A program made the position numbers and the translations under genes. 64,000 nucleotides of DNA, from assembly GCF_050948175.1 (NCBI RefSeq), contig NC_135199.1, positions 12,218,501 through 12,282,500 of the forward strand, read 5' to 3'. Within the stretch, counting starts at the first letter, position 1; each line of letters starts with the position of its first letter. The notes under the pieces are model-generated. The model worked only from the letters and a program-made list of their open reading frames with translations. It made no database searches and was not told the origin of the DNA. Shown here piece by piece: positions 38,632 through 50,650 of the stretch. The DNA is from Xylocopa sonorina (taxonomy: Eukaryota; Arthropoda; Insecta; Hymenoptera; Apidae).

Positions 38632-38695
38632 ATGTACAGTGAATCCGGAAGTAGCAGCGATGACCCACAAGATCCTGGCAACTCAGAATGCCTTG
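38632..38695 (+). CDS. candidate first coding exon, acidic Ser-rich N-terminus
   Basis: ATG at 38632 (context TATAATG) starts 21 codons reading MYSESGSSSDDPQDPG and then NSECL, ending in phase 1 at a near-perfect donor CTTG|GTAAGT (38696-38701). The upstream bases are A/T-rich and leader-like and the intron start is A+T-rich, as expected of a true exon edge. Ser/Asp/Glu-rich N-termini of this kind are common in insect transcription factors and RNA-binding proteins, but I cannot name the gene. No matching phase-1 acceptor exon with a recognisable domain is seen in the remaining 25 kb, so the next exon may lie outside the window or be very short. The acceptors at 43393 and 45671 would each give a stop within a few codons in this phase. 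Confidence 0.45.
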
Positions 38696-39720
38696 GTAAG
38701 TATTTCGTAAGATATCACATTAAACGCGACTACAGAACTTAAACTCCAACAATTATGTTTCTCAAAATGTAAACACAGATAATATATTAAAGTATAACCC
38801 TTTCGTATGTTAATTTGTATATTAATTCATTTACACGCGAAATCGTCTCGAGTTCCAACGTCGCCCGACCGAAAAAGTCGTCGAGCCCAAAGGGTTAACC
38901 CCTTTATCCGTTACCAACTGCTCTCTGCGACCGCATAAACTTCCGAAAATTGCGCCACCTTCGCGATACTCTCCCGCGATGCATTCTAGGAGTCCTCTGT
39001 GCTTTAAACAAACACACCACCGCTCCCCAGCTACGGGGGTGCATAGGGAACGAATAAACAAGATCTACGCTGGCGTTCCGCTCGCACAATCATAGTCGTA
39101 ATGGTATTTTTCGGCGAGGTCGCCCCGTCCCGCCTTTGTCGACCCTCCGACCCTACCCGCGTTTCACCCACGAGAACGTAGACCCGTCTACGAAAAACTT
39201 TCCGACCAGGATTTGACCGAAACGTGGCGAAAACGCGAGCTTTCCTGTCGAGGAAATAGTGGCCTAGTGGGGGCTCCCAGGATAACGCGGACGGTGCCCG
39301 CCGACGGCAAACGGCCAGCAACCCCGAGGAAATAGCATTCCGCGTGAAAAATAACCGGTTTAGAAATTGTTTGCAATTTTCAAATACGAGTATTCTGCTT
39401 TATCGCGGTGCAAATGGTTTTGTCTTCTTTATACGAGCTTCTACGAATGTATTAATACGTTGTCGCGATCCTTCTTTGACGTTAGCGACGAGTTAGCGAT
39501 GAGTAGAAGAACGAGAGACTTTGAGTGACTCGAATTTGGAGAACGTAGTGACGCAACGGCGGTTACAGTGAAATTCTCCGGGAAATCTTCGATCAAACGT
39601 CCCATTTCTCGGGCTATCCGCGCGACGGGTAATGGAAGAAACCATTCATAAAATTCATCAACCCTTATAGAAGGAAAAAGTCAAAAGCAAGGAAAATCCT
39701 GAAGGAAGCACGAAGGATCT
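38696..39720. other. A+T-rich DNA, then gene-free DNA
   Basis: The first 140 bases are A+T-rich (probable intron start). No exon on either strand is supported in the rest. Confidence 0.45.
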
Positions 39721-39807
39721 GGAAGCTCCGGAGCGAGCTAGTGGGCGGAGATAATGGGAGTCTTGAAATTGGATTATCAATCTCCGGGACTCCTCGACCT
39801 CTTGCGC
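39721..39807 (+). repeat. copy A of a diverged direct duplication
   Basis: Aligns with 40535-40620 at an offset of about 815 bases. The central 46 positions (from 39751) differ from copy B at about six bases and one gap, and the flanks match more loosely (GAAGC-CCGGAGCG). Both copies keep a frame MxVLxLxYQSP on the plus strand and RRLIxQFQDxHY on the minus strand. Confidence 0.75.
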
Positions 39808-40534
39808 AGGTATTCCCCCCTTCGTCTTTAGAATTAAGATCAACCCGGCTATTTTCCAGCGACCCTTGCCTCGCTACGTTTCTAACTTCCGTAGAAACCC
39901 GGCGGAGCCCTTCGCTCGAAACAAACAGTCGTGTTCAACGTCCCTATGATAAAACGGGAAGCATTAATCGTCGAGGTCAATAAAAGCGGGGCCATAAAAG
40001 TAACCGAGAGAACCAATTTCTGGCTGTCGAAAAACACGGTCGCGCCTCGCGTCAGTTGGACGGCTTGGAGAACTGGAAATTTTCGATATCCCTTTATAGC
40101 TCGCGATATTAATTTTCATTCGTAACGATGGCGAAGAACGGAGGAACGATCCCAGTTTTCGTCAAATAAAACGATACATTTTTAAGAACGTTTCATTTAA
40201 ATAACGCTGAACGCCGTCGTTGGAGCATCGGAGGCGAAGCGCCGTTTCGCGTTAGCCCGCGGCCACTCGCGATTCTCCCGTAACCTAATCCCCTTTATTC
40301 GCCATAAGCGAAGCGCCGCGTGTCGGACCCCCGGCTTCTCCTTCACCTTCTCCCAACCCCCACCCCACCGCACACCCCCGCGACTGCTTCTTTCCGAAAA
40401 GAAAAAAGGAACGGCGTGGCATTTATGGAGTTAACATTTCTAAAACTCGCCGGTGCCCCGGCTCCAGCAACCGTGAAAGAGCGAGCGGGATAGGGCGCGG
40501 AGCGAGACGGTAGCACCGGAGAAGCAAAAAAGAT

Positions 40535-40620
40535 AGAAGCGCCGGAGCGGAGTTTGGCGGACGGGGGTAATGGCAGTCTTGGAATTGCGTTATCAATCTC
40601 CGGACCCCTCGGCCCCTCGC
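40535..40620 (+). repeat. copy B of a diverged direct duplication
   Basis: Partner of 39721-39807. The identical core is TTATCAATCTCCGG. The bases between the copies show no clear similarity, so this is either a short dispersed element or the preserved core of an older tandem duplication. Confidence 0.75.
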
Positions 40621-41738
40621 ACACCCCCCCGACAACCCCCTCGCCGCCCTACGGCCACTACCGTAGACTCCATTCCATTCCATTCTCCACCCCTTCTCCG
40701 CTCTGAAACCATCCTAGAAACTCACCGAACCATCCGCCCCCTACCCCGTTTACTCCCTTTCTCCAACAGGGGAAAACCAACCCTCCTACCCCCCCGTCAA
40801 ACACGGGGCTTCCGGCGATGCTGCTCGCGCAAGCCCTGTCCCCACTTCCACCCCAGGCGCATGACGCTCTCCATTCCCTTCGATGTATATGCATGACACC
40901 CACACTCTTAACGCCGACGTCTTTTTACCGCCTCTTTCTCTCTCGCCCCTGGATTTCCACCCTCTTCGCTTCGAACACCCTTATTGCGTTTTATATTTTA
41001 ACCGGCCATTTCTAGTTTCGAATTGCACAGTTTTTCGGTGTTCTCTTAAATGTTCCTGATCAAGCCTCCCCTAAGGATTGCCCAGCGGTCTCGGTGCTTT
41101 CCTGCGGACTATTTCCGCGACCCGTTTCGGTGAACCACGATACACCGCGAGGAGTTTGTTGAAACGATATTTTTTTAAATTCCTCACCCTCCCGGTGAAG
41201 AGATCGTCGAGGTAGGTCAATTTTACGTAGCACTCGGAACGAAGCAACGCTGATGAACGCGTTCCTATTTCGGCACCGCTGAGACACCGGGTGCAGAGCT
41301 CGTAATGGGCAAAGACAGCGGTTAGGTACACGAGAGCGCTATTATCTACTGTCGTATTAGTCTCCATCTGATACCGTCTACATTGATTCACCCGATTAAC
41401 GTTTCCCGTGAAAACAGCATTCTCTCGAACGAGACGACGACACGCTGCAAGATGGTTTCATCGATTTCGAACGAAGCGTAAAGCGCGTTCTCGAAAAAAA
41501 CGTCCCTCTTAATCGTTACGAAGGGACAGGCAGGTCCAATTACCGGTGAAATCAAGAAAGGGGGTGTCTGGCGAGCGTCTTCGGATGGCGTTGACGAATT
41601 GGAAGAGGATCGGAAGGGGGCGGAGGCAGAGGGTGACGCGATACGATCGAAAGGTGAGCGAGATAGGGGTGAAGTCTATCGTGGCGAGTGGCAATATGTA
41701 ATCCTATCGGTGTGACGGTATGCAAGGAAGAAGACAAA
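40621..41738. other. gene-free DNA, C-rich at left
   Basis: Positions 40621-40900 are C-rich low-complexity sequence. No exon supported before the ATG at 41739. Confidence 0.45.
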
Positions 41739-41897
41739 ATGGCGGTGGGTGAAAGGGCGGCTTTTCCTATACGCTCACGAAATGCCGCGACCGATTCGGG
41801 CTACCGACTCGATAGCGTATCGCTTTCCACGGACCCAAAGGTTACCGAATCGTTTCGAGACTATCTTAATGGTTGGATAGATCGTTTGATACTATGG
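41739..41897 (+). CDS. candidate first coding exon of a small two-exon gene
   Basis: ATG at 41739 has a strong start context (GACAAAATGG) and opens exactly 53 codons (begins MAVGERAAFPIRSR, ends DRLILW) before a strong donor ATGG|GTGAGT. It ends in phase 0, which matches the phase-0 acceptor exon at 45671. The joined product would be 72 residues, with a hydrophobic-aromatic patch (YLNGWIDRLILW) followed by an acidic Thr-rich tail. The frame is also open for 21 codons upstream of the ATG. No family is recognised. Confidence 0.25.
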
Positions 41898-44800
41898 GTG
41901 AGTCGTAAAGGCTATTGCTCTGCCCTCCGTGCCCCTCTTCCTGCCTCTCCGCGTCTTTTCAACCCCACCGGTGCGGTGGTGGCTTCGACCAGAGGAGAAA
42001 GCTGGCTTAGCGCCACCCGGAAGTCCCGCGTCCCTTCTGTCTCTATACGCACCTCATTTATACCGGTCGAATGGTCGTCGTTCGATGCCTCTTAAGTCGA
42101 TCCGTAACCATAGTCGAGCAATTAATCGGTCCAATCGTTCCTCGAGAGTCCTCTCGCCAAATTTTAACAGAAAAATCTAATCGACGCGTCTAAAGGACCG
42201 ACAAGGAAGAGACTTCACGTTTGCCTTAACGTTGTTCTTATCAATTTCGAGTCCTCTATCTCTTTCGGCTGCCATAAATCTCAGTCCCTTTCACTTCTTC
42301 GCTCGATTGTTCTTCCCACTGCGAAGTGAATCATCCGAGCTCACCTCGAAATTAATCAAACGCCAAGATCTCGCCTCGTACCTAAGTAATAGCCGCGCGC
42401 ATCTGGTCCCGTGTTGCGCGCAATTATTCAGGATTCACTTTACTTAGAATTTCTATTTACTATACAGACTACCGAGCTGCGTCATAAATGTATAATTTCC
42501 GGGGAATAAAGCGGGGAACGATGGAACGTACGACTCCAGGCGACGAAATCGCAGAGATGAAAACGATAAAGCGTAATAATGCGATGGGTGTGCGCGCTGC
42601 CCGACCGGGGCGTCTGTTATTCCGGCATAAAAACGGGAATCAGCGGAAGTCGTTCGCCCCGCTAATGTATTGTTAATCGCTTGTCCATAATTCCGCGCCG
42701 TTCGCGGTTCTTATCTTCGTAAATATTTCGAAATTTTCCGCGGCGATATTTTACGCGATTCCCGCGCGGAGCGTATTTTAAAGGCGTTAACAATAATTAA
42801 AAATTACGTTTACGAGCACGGCTTAACCGTAAGCTTGCCAGCCAGCGTGCATCGTTGAAAATATTGGAAAAATCGATCGCGTTTAATATCGTACCCCACC
42901 GTTACAATTATAATATGTTAACGATGTCTCAGAGAGCCAGGCATCGCGTATACACGATCTTTTCGTAGTTTCGAGAGCAGACTTTAATAGGGTTCGAGTT
43001 GAGAGATTGTGGTTATTAATCAGCTCAATTACCGAAATTTCAACCGCTGCTCGTGTTCTATTATAGCTTTATTCTATACTGATTCGATGATGTCAGAAGT
43101 GAAACTAGATTGAGAAGAAGGTTCGTGAACCCTCGAACGGACAATCGTCCACAAAACGCGTACATTTTCACGTTCATAGGTACTCGCGTTCGTGGAACTT
43201 GAACGCTCGAGCCCAAAGAGGGTTTAATAAAAATGGCGTCTCGTCCTCTCCGCTGGCTCTTTCTCGTAACGCAGCAAGAATCGAGTGGCGGAGTACTTCT
43301 TGGTAAAAATACGGGAGTAATTCGGGGCGCGGTTTCCAACCGGTGGAAGCCGGTATTGAAACTAATTAATATCATTCTCCCCTCTTTTGCAGTGACATTT
43401 ATACGCTCGGAACAATGCGAGCGGCGTGTAACTTAATTAAGGCAACGACGCGGACCTGACCGTGGCTTTGCGGCTACCGTTTCCCTATATCCGGCTCGCG
43501 CATTATTATCTAGTCCGCTCTCTCGCGCCCTTTCGCAACCCGTGCGAAACGCCCGCAACGGCCGCCGCCGCCGCCATCGAGAATTGTATTTGTTGCGCGT
43601 TGCGCGTACATTTAACCGCGCTCCGTCTTCCGTTAAATCCGTTCGCGGAGAAAATGCCCGGATATTCATGGACACCGTGCTAGATTAACCGTGGATAATT
43701 AACATTTCGAACGCCGCGCGACGTTCAATTTCACGGTGACGCCATCGCTGGCCACACACGAGCCTTCCTTCCGAGGAGCTTTTTCTTTTCTCGCAATATT
43801 TCAATCGCGTCTGATGACTCAGACGTCGCGTTTCACTAACAGCGATGGAGTTAGTCAAGGTTAGACTAATAGATATCCTTACGATAGCGAACAAGCAGAG
43901 ATACGTCAGCGACGAAATTCATTCGTCCCGGTACTACATATTTCAGCCAGCGACGAGACACGATTATACGAGCATCGACGAGTGGAGGAACCAAGAAGCG
44001 CGATAAATCACCGACGGATACGCTCGATTAAATCGCGATAACGATCCGCTCGAACGTCCTTCCAGACAAGCGGAGATGACTTCAGCTAAGAGTCGAATAA
44101 TCGATGACGATCAGCCATTCCTCGACGAGCGTGTAGACAGGAAACGAGGGGCCATCCGTAGCCAAAATCGAGGCGGATGCGGAGAAAAAGCAAACGGAAT
44201 CGTAGGAACAGACTCGACGGGTGAGACGCGTTTATTCGTCCGCGAGCGTCGGCTAGCCGCGGGACAGAACGCGTTAAAACGTCAGAACTCTGATAGGTAG
44301 CCGACGCGGCGGTGTGCGTAACTGCCTGATTAAAAGCAACGACTTAAGCGTAAACGAAATTTACGGCCAATCACGGGGGCCAGCTACTTTACGTCGTCGA
44401 GCGGTACGCGAGAGCAGTCTCTCGCGCTCCGTCTCTCTTCCGCCGGTGGTCCTGCGGTGCACACCTTCGCGCTCGCCTCTCCGTCTGTTCCACTCTTCCT
44501 TCTTTCCCGCCCCTGTCATTCAAAAAGGTGTCAACGACAATCGCTTTTACGAGATACTTATTAATTGTTACTGCGCTTTTACGAGGGCATAAAAGCGCGG
44601 TCTACGACCGTTTAAGTGGGCACGACGACGCCGTAAGGGGGATTCCCCCGCTGGATTATTGCCTCCGATGAGGCCGTACGACGTACCGTGTACACGGCAA
44701 GCCGCCGTGGCACCCGTCTCCTTCTTGATTCGAAAACGGGGAAACAATATAACGACCCTCGATGACACACGTGCTCGAATTGGCCAGGAGGGAAAAGAGA

Positions 44801-45670
44801 AGGAAACCGGAGGAATCCAGGTACCAGTTCCCGGGATTTTCGGTGTTGTGTTTCTCAGGACGTGTCGCCTTTTTCTGTCCCAGCTTTTTTCGAGATCGAT
44901 GAGAGATATTGGGTTCTTTGATTAATCGCGGAGATCGAAGAATCTTTTAATTGCTTCGTGGCATTTTCGTGGGAGGAAGAGAACGGAGCAGCGGTCCTTG
45001 GATCGCTGGATCAGATTGTTTCTGCTTGGCAACTATGTATATTGATACTTTTGCGGGATTTTGGGTGCCCATTTATAGCTGTTGTAGCATTTTTGCAGGT
45101 TTGTTGGGCAGTTAAAAACCTGTTGGCACGTTGTAACTCTCGTTCAACGAACAGCGGAGCTCCGCTCGAGAAGGGTTCTAAAACTAAGCGTTCACCTTGC
45201 GAACACCACAGCGCGTGGTGCTACATATGCGGCAGGGGCCAGCGAAGACTGGCACCGCTTTAATACCCTTCGAACTATCGATCTAATAAGCACCGTCTAC
45301 GAACTACGAGCATTTACAACGGAATAAATTAACGTTGGCTACCGGACCGATGGGACGACCACTTTTCTAGGGAGCCACGCGTCCATTTTCGTCAGAGGTT
45401 CACGCAAAGACAATGTATGTGAAACCCTGAACGGCTCGTCTCATGGGCTTTGTTCAGTGTCTTTATCCATGAGAATTTGTCTCGTATTAACGTGATGCGA
45501 AGCTAATCGACGAACTTTCCGACGTAATCAAAGGCTAAAGGGTCCGCGGGGAGGCAAAATAATTTCCTGGTTTATTTTTATACGCATTCGCGCGATTGCT
45601 ATTTCGATACTCCTCGTTTCAACTCCCCGGTAACATAATTCCCACGATATAGGTATTTTTTGTGTTTCAG
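41898..45670. other. possible intron; no other exon supported
   Basis: Would be a 3.8-kb intron of the 41739/45671 gene model. It contains acceptor-like sites at 43391-43392 (CCTCTTTTGCAG) and 45096-45097 (TTTTTGCAG). The first is followed by stops within 14 to 21 codons in every frame. The second is followed by frames open for 54 and 75 codons but with no donor or domain. Confidence 0.35.
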
Positions 45671-45730
45671 ACTCCAAACGCCACTGAAACGAGCGAGACT
45701 GATGACGCTACCGGTACCAGAATCAACTAG
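45671..45730 (+). CDS. candidate terminal coding exon
   Basis: A strong acceptor (TATTTTTTGTGTTTCAG, AG at 45669-45670) has a possible branch site TAACATA about 40 bases upstream. It is followed in phase 0 by TPNATETSETDD, ATGTRIN and TAG at 45728. A short acidic Thr-rich C-terminus is plausible, and a canonical AATAAA lies 400 bases downstream. The other two phases stop at once or within a few codons. No homologue is recognised. Confidence 0.3.
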   Translation, partial: TPNATETSETDDATGTRIN

Positions 45731-46132
45731 GATCGAACGAAAGTAACTCGAGAGGGAGAAGAAAAAAATGAAACGTCGCGCGTGTCGGAGGACGAAGCGA
45801 AACAGTTGTAAGAGCCGACGTCTGCGACGACGGAGAACGAGGACGCGATCTAAGCTTTGGATAACGGCGACGAAGAAGCGACGGTACTGCTCTACGGCGC
45901 GCGAGTAAAAGAGAGTTTTTCTTTCCCTTTGGTTCTGGTAGCCTCCGCCTGGGCTTATCTCCCTACTAAATCCAGCAATTTTAATACGCGTTTCTCGGCA
46001 ATTTCCGTGCTACACGTACCCGCCGTCGACTTAGCACCCCTTCTGACTCGGTTCGAGCTCCGCCACCCGTCTCACCCTTCCGTGGCTCTCGCCTGCCCGG
46101 GTTCTCCGCGCCGCGCGACCTCCCCTCCTTTA

Positions 46133-46138
46133 AATAAA
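46133..46138 (+). promoter_or_regulatory. candidate poly(A) signal AATAAA
   Basis: AATAAA followed by a T-rich stretch (CTTTATTTTT), 403 bases after the candidate stop codon at 45728. Position and context fit the 3' end of the 45671 exon, but AATAAA also occurs by chance. Confidence 0.25.
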
Positions 46139-49100
46139 CTTTATTTTTACGGTGCTATTTAAAGCAATTTCTGATTTCCCTTAATTCATTACGACGCCGT
46201 TCCGTATAGCCCTCTTTAATGCGCCACGGGCATTGCTGGCATTTCTCATTTCCCCTCGCCGCTAACGGCCGCGCGATATGCCGTGTTCGATGTCGCCGTT
46301 CTGAAATTCCTTCGGATTTGATTTTTCTCGAGGGCGGCGGGGCAGGCGTCGTTCCAACGACGGATTTCAATTTCAACCGCCCCAGGAATAACTCGGTATA
46401 ACCCAGTCGCGAGGAGAACCTACTTTTTCCCTCGGTCATAACGGAGGACATCCGTTCTTCACGGGATTTTATGAATTTAATTGCCCCAAAATTACCTCGA
46501 GCTTCCTCTCAAGGGTGAAATCCGCTCGCCGCTTAGTCTCGATCGAACGCGTTATTCTAATCCCTGAAAAATAGAAGGGAGACGTTCGAATCTCGAGAAT
46601 CACCGTGGTAACAGTCGAGCGTGTAGGCTAGGAGACCGCAGGAATTCCTGTCGCCACCGTCGATAGGAGGAACGTTACGGGTATCGCAATAATCGGTCAT
46701 AAAGATGTGGGTTAATAAACCGATCGAGGACTGGTGGCGGTACTGTCTGCGCTTCCACTGGCTGGGCAAACTTTCTTGCCGGGAAATTGAGTCGGATTTG
46801 AGTTATGGGAATGGGCGTTCGTCCCTTCGCGCGGGAATCGGTCCTGGTCTAGCGGCACACCCCCCCGTGTCTATTTCGACCCTCCTCCGCGTGGAACGCG
46901 TCTATCGCCATTACCCAGGCCCCCAGCCAGGGAGGGAAACTTGTAAATAAAAAGGAGTAACGATGACGTAACCGGCATTTCGCGGTTCCCGGAGTGTACC
47001 AGCCACCCTTCCTATCGATCCGCGGCATGCTAGGGCGTCAATAACAATCGATTATTGTTTCAGGAGTTGCTCGTAATAGGCTCGATGTCTTTATTTTTCT
47101 CCGTTTCCTCGTTCCAAGCGATAAACTACCCCCTCGGCTCGCTGGTTCCTCGAGAATTTCCTTCGCCTATTGCCACGGGAACGACGAGCAACTTTCTTCC
47201 CTAACGCGAGCTGTATTTCTCCGTGGACAATTAAGGCGTTAAGAATAGAAAGGATTGCGAATTAACCTCCTCCCATCCTTGCCACTGAACTCGATCGAAA
47301 ATGTGGCGATAGAAGTTCAGATATAATTGATCTTGGATCGCGATAATAATTGGCGAAGAAGGTAAAAAAATTCCACGACGATAAAAAATGTTCTCGGAGA
47401 GCGTGATGGCTGAGTTCACCCTCTATTACACGAAGGAGAACGGACCGAGGTCCTCGTCTCTTAACTCACAATCAGCGACAACGATTCGAGAGACGGTGCT
47501 CGGGAATACCGCGTAAAGATAAGCGGTCGAGTGATAAAATCGCGAGGATCCCCGGATCGTTAAGGACGCAGGGAAGAAAATCGCGCGGAGCGGATTCCCA
47601 CGTTACATACCCGCTCCCGGCAATACGTATCAGTCCGAGAATCATTATACATTCATACCAGGCCGTGGTGGTTAAAGTCGGCCGAGAGAGCGAGTTTCTA
47701 CTTTGCAATAAATTCGAGCTTGCGTGGCAATTACTCTGTCCGGCCGTAACGGACGATAGTCTAAGATTAAGAGAGAAGAAGGAGAACCTCCCCGTGTCCC
47801 TCTGTCTCTGCCTGCCTCCTACCTCCCCTCGCCGCCTTTGAAAAGGTGGAACAGAGGGTGACACACCGTTTGGCCGCAGGTAGGCAACGCGATAAATATG
47901 ATTTTTGTGTGAAACCGTCTGGAAGATGCGGGATTTGATCACCAGGGGTGGTCCCTGCGCTCGTACGTCACTCGGTATCGTCCTTCCCTCTCCTCTCATC
48001 CGCAGCTTCTTTCGTTCTTCGGTGTCTCCGTTCCTTTCTCCCGACCCAGCGTACCAGCGGGAAGATCATCGAGGCCTATGGACAACCAAAAGACACTCAA
48101 GGTCCCGCGATGTCGTTCGTCACCTCGGCTCGGAAGGGGACCGAGGACATCCCTTTCTCCGGCTCTCCTCCCCTTTGTCCTTCGTCCCCCTTTTATCTAC
48201 CTTGCCTCCTCTTTCTCGGACACATGTTAATCTAGATATACCCAGCCTCTGACCTCCGTGCCTTCTCTCGGCACTAACAACTAATCCTATCTCTTACCCA
48301 AACCCCCTTCCTTCGTTCCTACCCCCTGGCTCCACCACGGAGTGGCTGACACCTTCCCCTTTCTCGAGGCTCCTTCCTCTCCTCCTCGTCTCTCGTCCTG
48401 CACGCAGGTCCGACAGGTTTGTACGACACGCTCGTTGTATAGCCGTTTGCAGGCGAATTCCTTCCTTCCCTCCGAACGCGACCACGCCACCGTAGACTAT
48501 TTACGACCCCTAGACGAGAGACCAACGATCGTCGAGGATCCTCCCGGCGATCTACTGTAGTTAATAGAGCCATTCGTCCGCGGCTCGACTCGCGGCAGCC
48601 CTCTATTGAAGCCTCCTAACCGATTCGATCCCGAGCGGCTCGCCACGGCGCCTCGAATCAGCCGAGATGTTCGCGCACCGCGAAATTTACGCGTGCTTTT
48701 ACGGCGTGGCCACTCGCGCCAGGCGGTGGGAGCGGAAATTCCGGCACCAGCCTCGCGGATTCGCCTCGATTTTACGAGCCGATAACGAGGACACGCGAGG
48801 AAAGTATAAAGGCGGGTGAGTTGTGCGCGATCGTAACGAGCCGTCAAACTGGATTTATCGCGAAGCCCGCCGAGCTCTCGAGCCCTCTAATAGAGCGATA
48901 AACACGAATTCTCTCGACCCTCTCTCGGCCCGCTAATGGCGGACCTGTACTCGGTGTCCGGCAATACTCTGGACCCGCTTCGAAAGTCGATCCTGCTCTC
49001 TTCGAACCTATGCCAAAAATCTACCAAAAACATTAGCATTTTAATTTATACTGAATCTGGTTGCATAAATTTCTACTCGTGATCGCACCGCTGCGAGACG

Positions 49101-49163
49101 AAAAAAGGAAGCGTAATTAAGATGCGGTTAGAGGTCGCCCCGTTTTTCCGTTTGTTCCCTCCC

Positions 49164-49166
<3 letters not shown>
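46139..49166. other. gene-free DNA
   Basis: No gene supported. Open frames up to 175 codons (47472-47999 minus) lack domains and splice signals. The region about 48170-48400 is C/T-rich. Confidence 0.45.

Positions 49167-49200
<34 letters not shown>
49167..49200 (+). repeat. (CT)17 microsatellite
   Basis: Seventeen perfect CT units, followed by GTCC. A second shorter CT tract lies at about 49782-49806. Confidence 0.95.
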
Positions 49201-49203
<3 letters not shown>

Positions 49204-50559
49204 CGTTTCCACAGTGTTCCAGGATAGTTTTCAGGGAAACGTAAACGAGCGCAGAGAGCCCTTGCACGGTATAAAAATTTTAAACGAGGTACAGGAGAGC
49301 CACTCTTCGGGAAGTTGGTATCATCTATTGTTCCTGGCCGACGTTGGTACGACGGTGCCCGGCACCGAGATTCGCGGTGATTTACGGCGCAAGTATAAAC
49401 ATTGAGAAGATTACGGGGCAGAGCTCATTTTAAGTTCTAACGAGCTCCCCCCGGCCCGGTGTCGCCGGCATTATCAAATAATTGAGAGATGTAACTCAGC
49501 GCTATCTCCGCTGCACCCTTGTCCACCGCCGTCTCCCCTATTCTTGTCACTCTTTTCCACCAACGACCGGGACGGGGGAGTGAAACCCTGGCCACCGTCG
49601 TACAGATCGATCCTCTCTTCTTTTTACCAACCTCTGACCCCGACCTCCGACGATAACTGTCCATCCTCGAAGACTACGTCGTCCGCGACCACTTTTTCGG
49701 CCGCATTCCATTCTCGTCTCGACGATACGAAAGTCGAACGGGGACGATTATTTTAATGAAATTATTTACTTCCTCCCTCCCCCTCTCTCTCTCTCTCCTT
49801 CTCTCTGTTACTTTTCCTGCTTCTTTATGCAAGAGCTTAAACGTGTACGTTCTTAGAAGTTTCGAGGGAGTTTTATTATACCGTAACTATCCCGGCTCGC
49901 GACGGGTCGCGAGTAAAAAGGCAGAAAGGGGTATAGGACGGCGTCGGGCGCAGGGTGTACCCCCGTTGAATTCAGCGTAACGAAGACGCGGCATCCTCGT
50001 GGCGCTCCAGCGAAATATAAACAAGATCCGCGCGCGGCTTAATGCGTCCCGTACGTCACGGGGAAAGATTAAACAGTTAATAAGAATAAGAGTCTCCGAG
50101 CGTGTTTCTCCCCCTTTATTCCTCGAACGGAGTTTCTTTCGTGGGTCGCGCCGGCACGGGCTGGCAACGGAAGAGGAACGAAGAGGTGCCGAGTAGGCGC
50201 CAGAGGGAGGGAGGGGGAGAGACACTTCCACGGGTGGTTGGAGGGAAATGGCGGCCATCTTTCCCACGGGCTCTTCTCGAGAACCAATCGCCTTTCTCCA
50301 ACGAGCATTAAGGCGGCAACTCTGGCTGAAGAATTGCCTCTGCCACGTTAGACACATTTTTCTCGCTTTTCCTTTATTCTCTTCTCTGGCTCCAGGAGTC
50401 CCGGGACTCTGCGCCTCTCTCTCGATCCCGCCGCGAGCCGCGAGCTCTCTCTCCACCCTTCGCGTACCATCTCCGCCGCGTCGTCGTTTCGCATCTCTTA
50501 TTTTCTTTGTTCAGACCAAGACCAAGCCCCCGCCGCATCCTTCTTCCTCCGCTTCTTCC
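49201..50559. other. gene-free DNA
   Basis: No gene supported. CAGGGTGTACC at 49951-49961 matches the transposon termini but lacks a flanking TA. G-rich GGGAGGGAGGGGG occurs at about 50207-50219. Confidence 0.45.
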
Positions 50560-50650
50560 CTCTTTCCTTTCTTCTTTTATCTGCCTTTTTTTTCTCCCGT
50601 TTCTTTTTTTCTTTTTCTCTTTCCTCTTTTCTTTTTTTTTTTCTTTATTT
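50560..50650 (+). repeat. T/C-rich low-complexity tract
   Basis: Long runs of T separated by single C residues. Phe/Leu/Ser-rich open frames through it are artefacts. Confidence 0.85.

Noticed and set aside
43393..43441. Strong acceptor CCTCTTTTGCAG as the next exon of the 38632 gene
   Set aside because: In the required phase it stops after 14 codons, and other phases also stop within about 21 codons. There is no donor and no domain.
49887..50456. 189-codon minus-strand frame overlapping a plus-strand 140-codon frame
   Set aside because: Both strands are open over the same bases, and the frames are low-complexity and lack signals.
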